From Acetobacter fallax (GTDB lineage: Bacteria; Pseudomonadota; Alphaproteobacteria; Acetobacterales; Acetobacteraceae): a DNA stretch of 52,957 nucleotides. The number at the start of each line of letters is the position of its first letter. Within the stretch, counting starts at the first letter, position 1. The stretch is from NCBI RefSeq assembly GCF_011516735.1, contig NZ_WOSX01000022.1:1-52957 (forward strand), read 5' to 3'. The notes beneath the pieces were generated by a model. That model was not told where the DNA came from. It searched no databases and was given only the letters and a program-made list of their open reading frames with translations. The position numbers were made by a program, and so were the translations under genes. Below are positions 51,910 through 52,957 of this stretch, piece by piece.

Positions 51910-52849
51910 GATGCGTGGATATGATCTCGATCTGCTTCGTTATCTCCAGGTTCTGATTGAGGAGGAAAGCGTCTCAGCGTCCGCCCGACGCCTGAAGGTG
52001 AGCGAGCCCGCCATGAGCCGTCACCTTGCCAAGCTGCGGGCTGTCTTCAGAGATCCGATCCTCGTGCAGTCAGGTCGCAGGATGATGGCCTCTTCCTTTG
52101 CCCTCGGTATTATGGATCGGGTGCAGGAGGTCGTCCGCGCGGCTGACAGTCTCATCGAAACCCGGGCTCTCGCCAATCTGCGTAATCTGACGCCGACGTT
52201 CACCATCCGCGCCAATGATCTCATCGTTGCCGCCCTCGGCCTGCCGCTGCTTCGCGCGCTGAGGCAGGACTGTCCGCATTGCGAACTCGTGTTCGCCCCG
52301 GAAGTCGATGATCCTGCCAGCGATCCTCTGCGCCATGGCAGTATTGATCTCTATATTGGCGCCACGGATGCCATGAAGTCCGAGATCCGTCGCCAGACGA
52401 TCTTCCGTGACACCATGTGTGCTCTGGTGAGAAAGGATCATCCGATCTTTTCTGCGGGCATCACGCCGGAAACCATGACCCGCTATGAGTATATCAGCGT
52501 ATCGCGCCGGGGTCGGGCACAGGGCCCGATTGATGCTGCCCTGCGCGATCATCATGGTCTCACACGCCGCATCGCCATGGTCGTGCCGAATTACCACGCC
52601 ATGATTGAAAGCATGAAGGACACGGACCTCATCCTGCCACTCCCTGGAATCGTGCTGGACCATATCTCCGTCAAAGCACTCGGCCTGGCGACTTTTGAAT
52701 TCCCGCTTTCCCTGCCCTGCATTGAAGCCTTCCAGGCCTGGCATCCGAGACGCGACACCGACCCGGTCCACCGCTGGCTTCGCGAAACCCTGTTTCGGGT
52801 TTCACACACTGTATTTCGTAACTGCGGCGTGCCGTCATCCGGACTGTAA
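51908..52849 (+). CDS. LysR-type transcriptional regulator
   Basis: 313 residues. The N-terminal winged helix (LLRYLQVLIEEESVSASARR, LKVSEPAMSRHLAKLRAVF) is followed by a linker helix and a periplasmic-binding-like effector domain (NLTPTFTIRANDLIVAALGL, ELVFAPEVDDPASDPLRHGS). NodD/NahR-like in the phrasing GSIDLYIGATD. Divergent from the exporter operon, which it probably controls. Two consecutive ATGs (51908, 51911) can start it. An insertion sequence begins directly after its TAA stop. Confidence 0.9.
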   Translation: MMRGYDLDLLRYLQVLIEEESVSASARRLKVSEPAMSRHLAKLRAVFRDPILVQSGRRMMASSFALGIMDRVQEVVRAADSLIETRALANLRNLTPTFTIRANDLIVAALGLPLLRALRQDCPHCELVFAPEVDDPASDPLRHGSIDLYIGATDAMKSEIRRQTIFRDTMCALVRKDHPIFSAGITPETMTRYEYISVSRRGRAQGPIDAALRDHHGLTRRIAMVVPNYHAMIESMKDTDLILPLPGIVLDHISVKALGLATFEFPLSLPCIEAFQAWHPRRDTDPVHRWLRETLFRVSHTVFRNCGVPSSGL

Positions 52850-52957
52850 GAGCCTGAATCAGAAAGCGGTTTGATTGATTTTTCGCAGAACTCTGCGGAT
52901 ATGGGCAATCATCAACCATGCGCAGGATGACGAGATTGTTGTCTCGACATCCTTCGT
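52850..52957 (-). mobile_element. 3' end of an IS5-family (IS1031-type) insertion sequence, truncated by the window edge
   Basis: On the minus strand the frame reads TKDVETTISSSCAWLMIAHI then RRVLRKINQTAF and stops at 52859; this is the C-terminus of an IS5-family transposase. The terminal repeat begins GAGCCTGAATCAGAAAGCGG at 52850, matching the style (GAGCC) of the IS end at the left edge of the window. The preceding TAA (52847-52849), which is also the lysR stop codon, would be the TNA target duplication. Confidence 0.75.

Overview
The window reads as the chromosome of an acetic acid bacterium (Acetobacteraceae, Alphaproteobacteria); the genus is not resolved. This rests on the moderately high GC content, the IS1031/IS427-type and IS1182-type insertion sequences, the lapA-pyrF-trpF gene order, an alphaproteobacterial-type SOS box, and intergenic hairpin repeats.

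Layout. 1-1.2 kb is a graveyard of insertion sequences: an IS5-family end inserted in a frameshifted discoidin-domain gene, then an internally deleted IS1182-type transposase. 1.3-7.2 kb (minus) is a metal-type RND efflux operon (adaptor, pump, outer-membrane factor). 7.7-11.2 kb (plus) holds a Bcr/CflA exporter overlapped by a SelW/Rdx-like protein, then a secreted GH39 glycosidase. 11.5-17.1 kb holds a frameshifted DUF523 gene, phhB, two conserved unknowns, an M29 aminopeptidase and a BASS transporter. 17.3-25.9 kb holds an ABC-F ATPase, a large secreted protein of unknown role, a YggS-type PLP protein, kup and hemW. 26.2-29.8 kb (minus) is a sulfide-oxidation operon: ETHE1-like persulfide dioxygenase, a CRSGxR-domain/SQOR fusion and a TauE/SafE permease. 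30.2 kb is an Hsp20 gene behind an FNR-type box. 31.6-35.6 kb (minus) holds an FMN 2-hydroxyacid oxidase, a Tat-exported MRJP-family protein and a succinate-semialdehyde dehydrogenase. 36.1-38.1 kb (minus) is a two-gene DNA-metabolism operon, radical SAM/HhH plus DUF4130, with a perfect GTTC-N7-GTTC LexA box directly before its start codon. 38.9-41.4 kb holds cspA, tRNA-Ser(GGA), trpF, pyrF and lapA. 42-45.7 kb holds secB and a 1004-residue two-domain glycosyltransferase preceded by a leader ORF. 46.7-51.8 kb (minus) is an EmrAB-NodT-type exporter operon with a pirin gene, divergent from a LysR regulator across a perfect inverted repeat. An IS1031-type element begins at the lysR stop codon and runs off the right edge.

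A family of modular, triple-hairpin repeats occupies about ten intergenic positions in both orientations, mostly at the 3' ends of genes. The two observations most worth following are the SOS-box-controlled radical SAM/DUF4130 pair, which lacks the uracil-DNA glycosylase often linked to it, and this hairpin repeat family.
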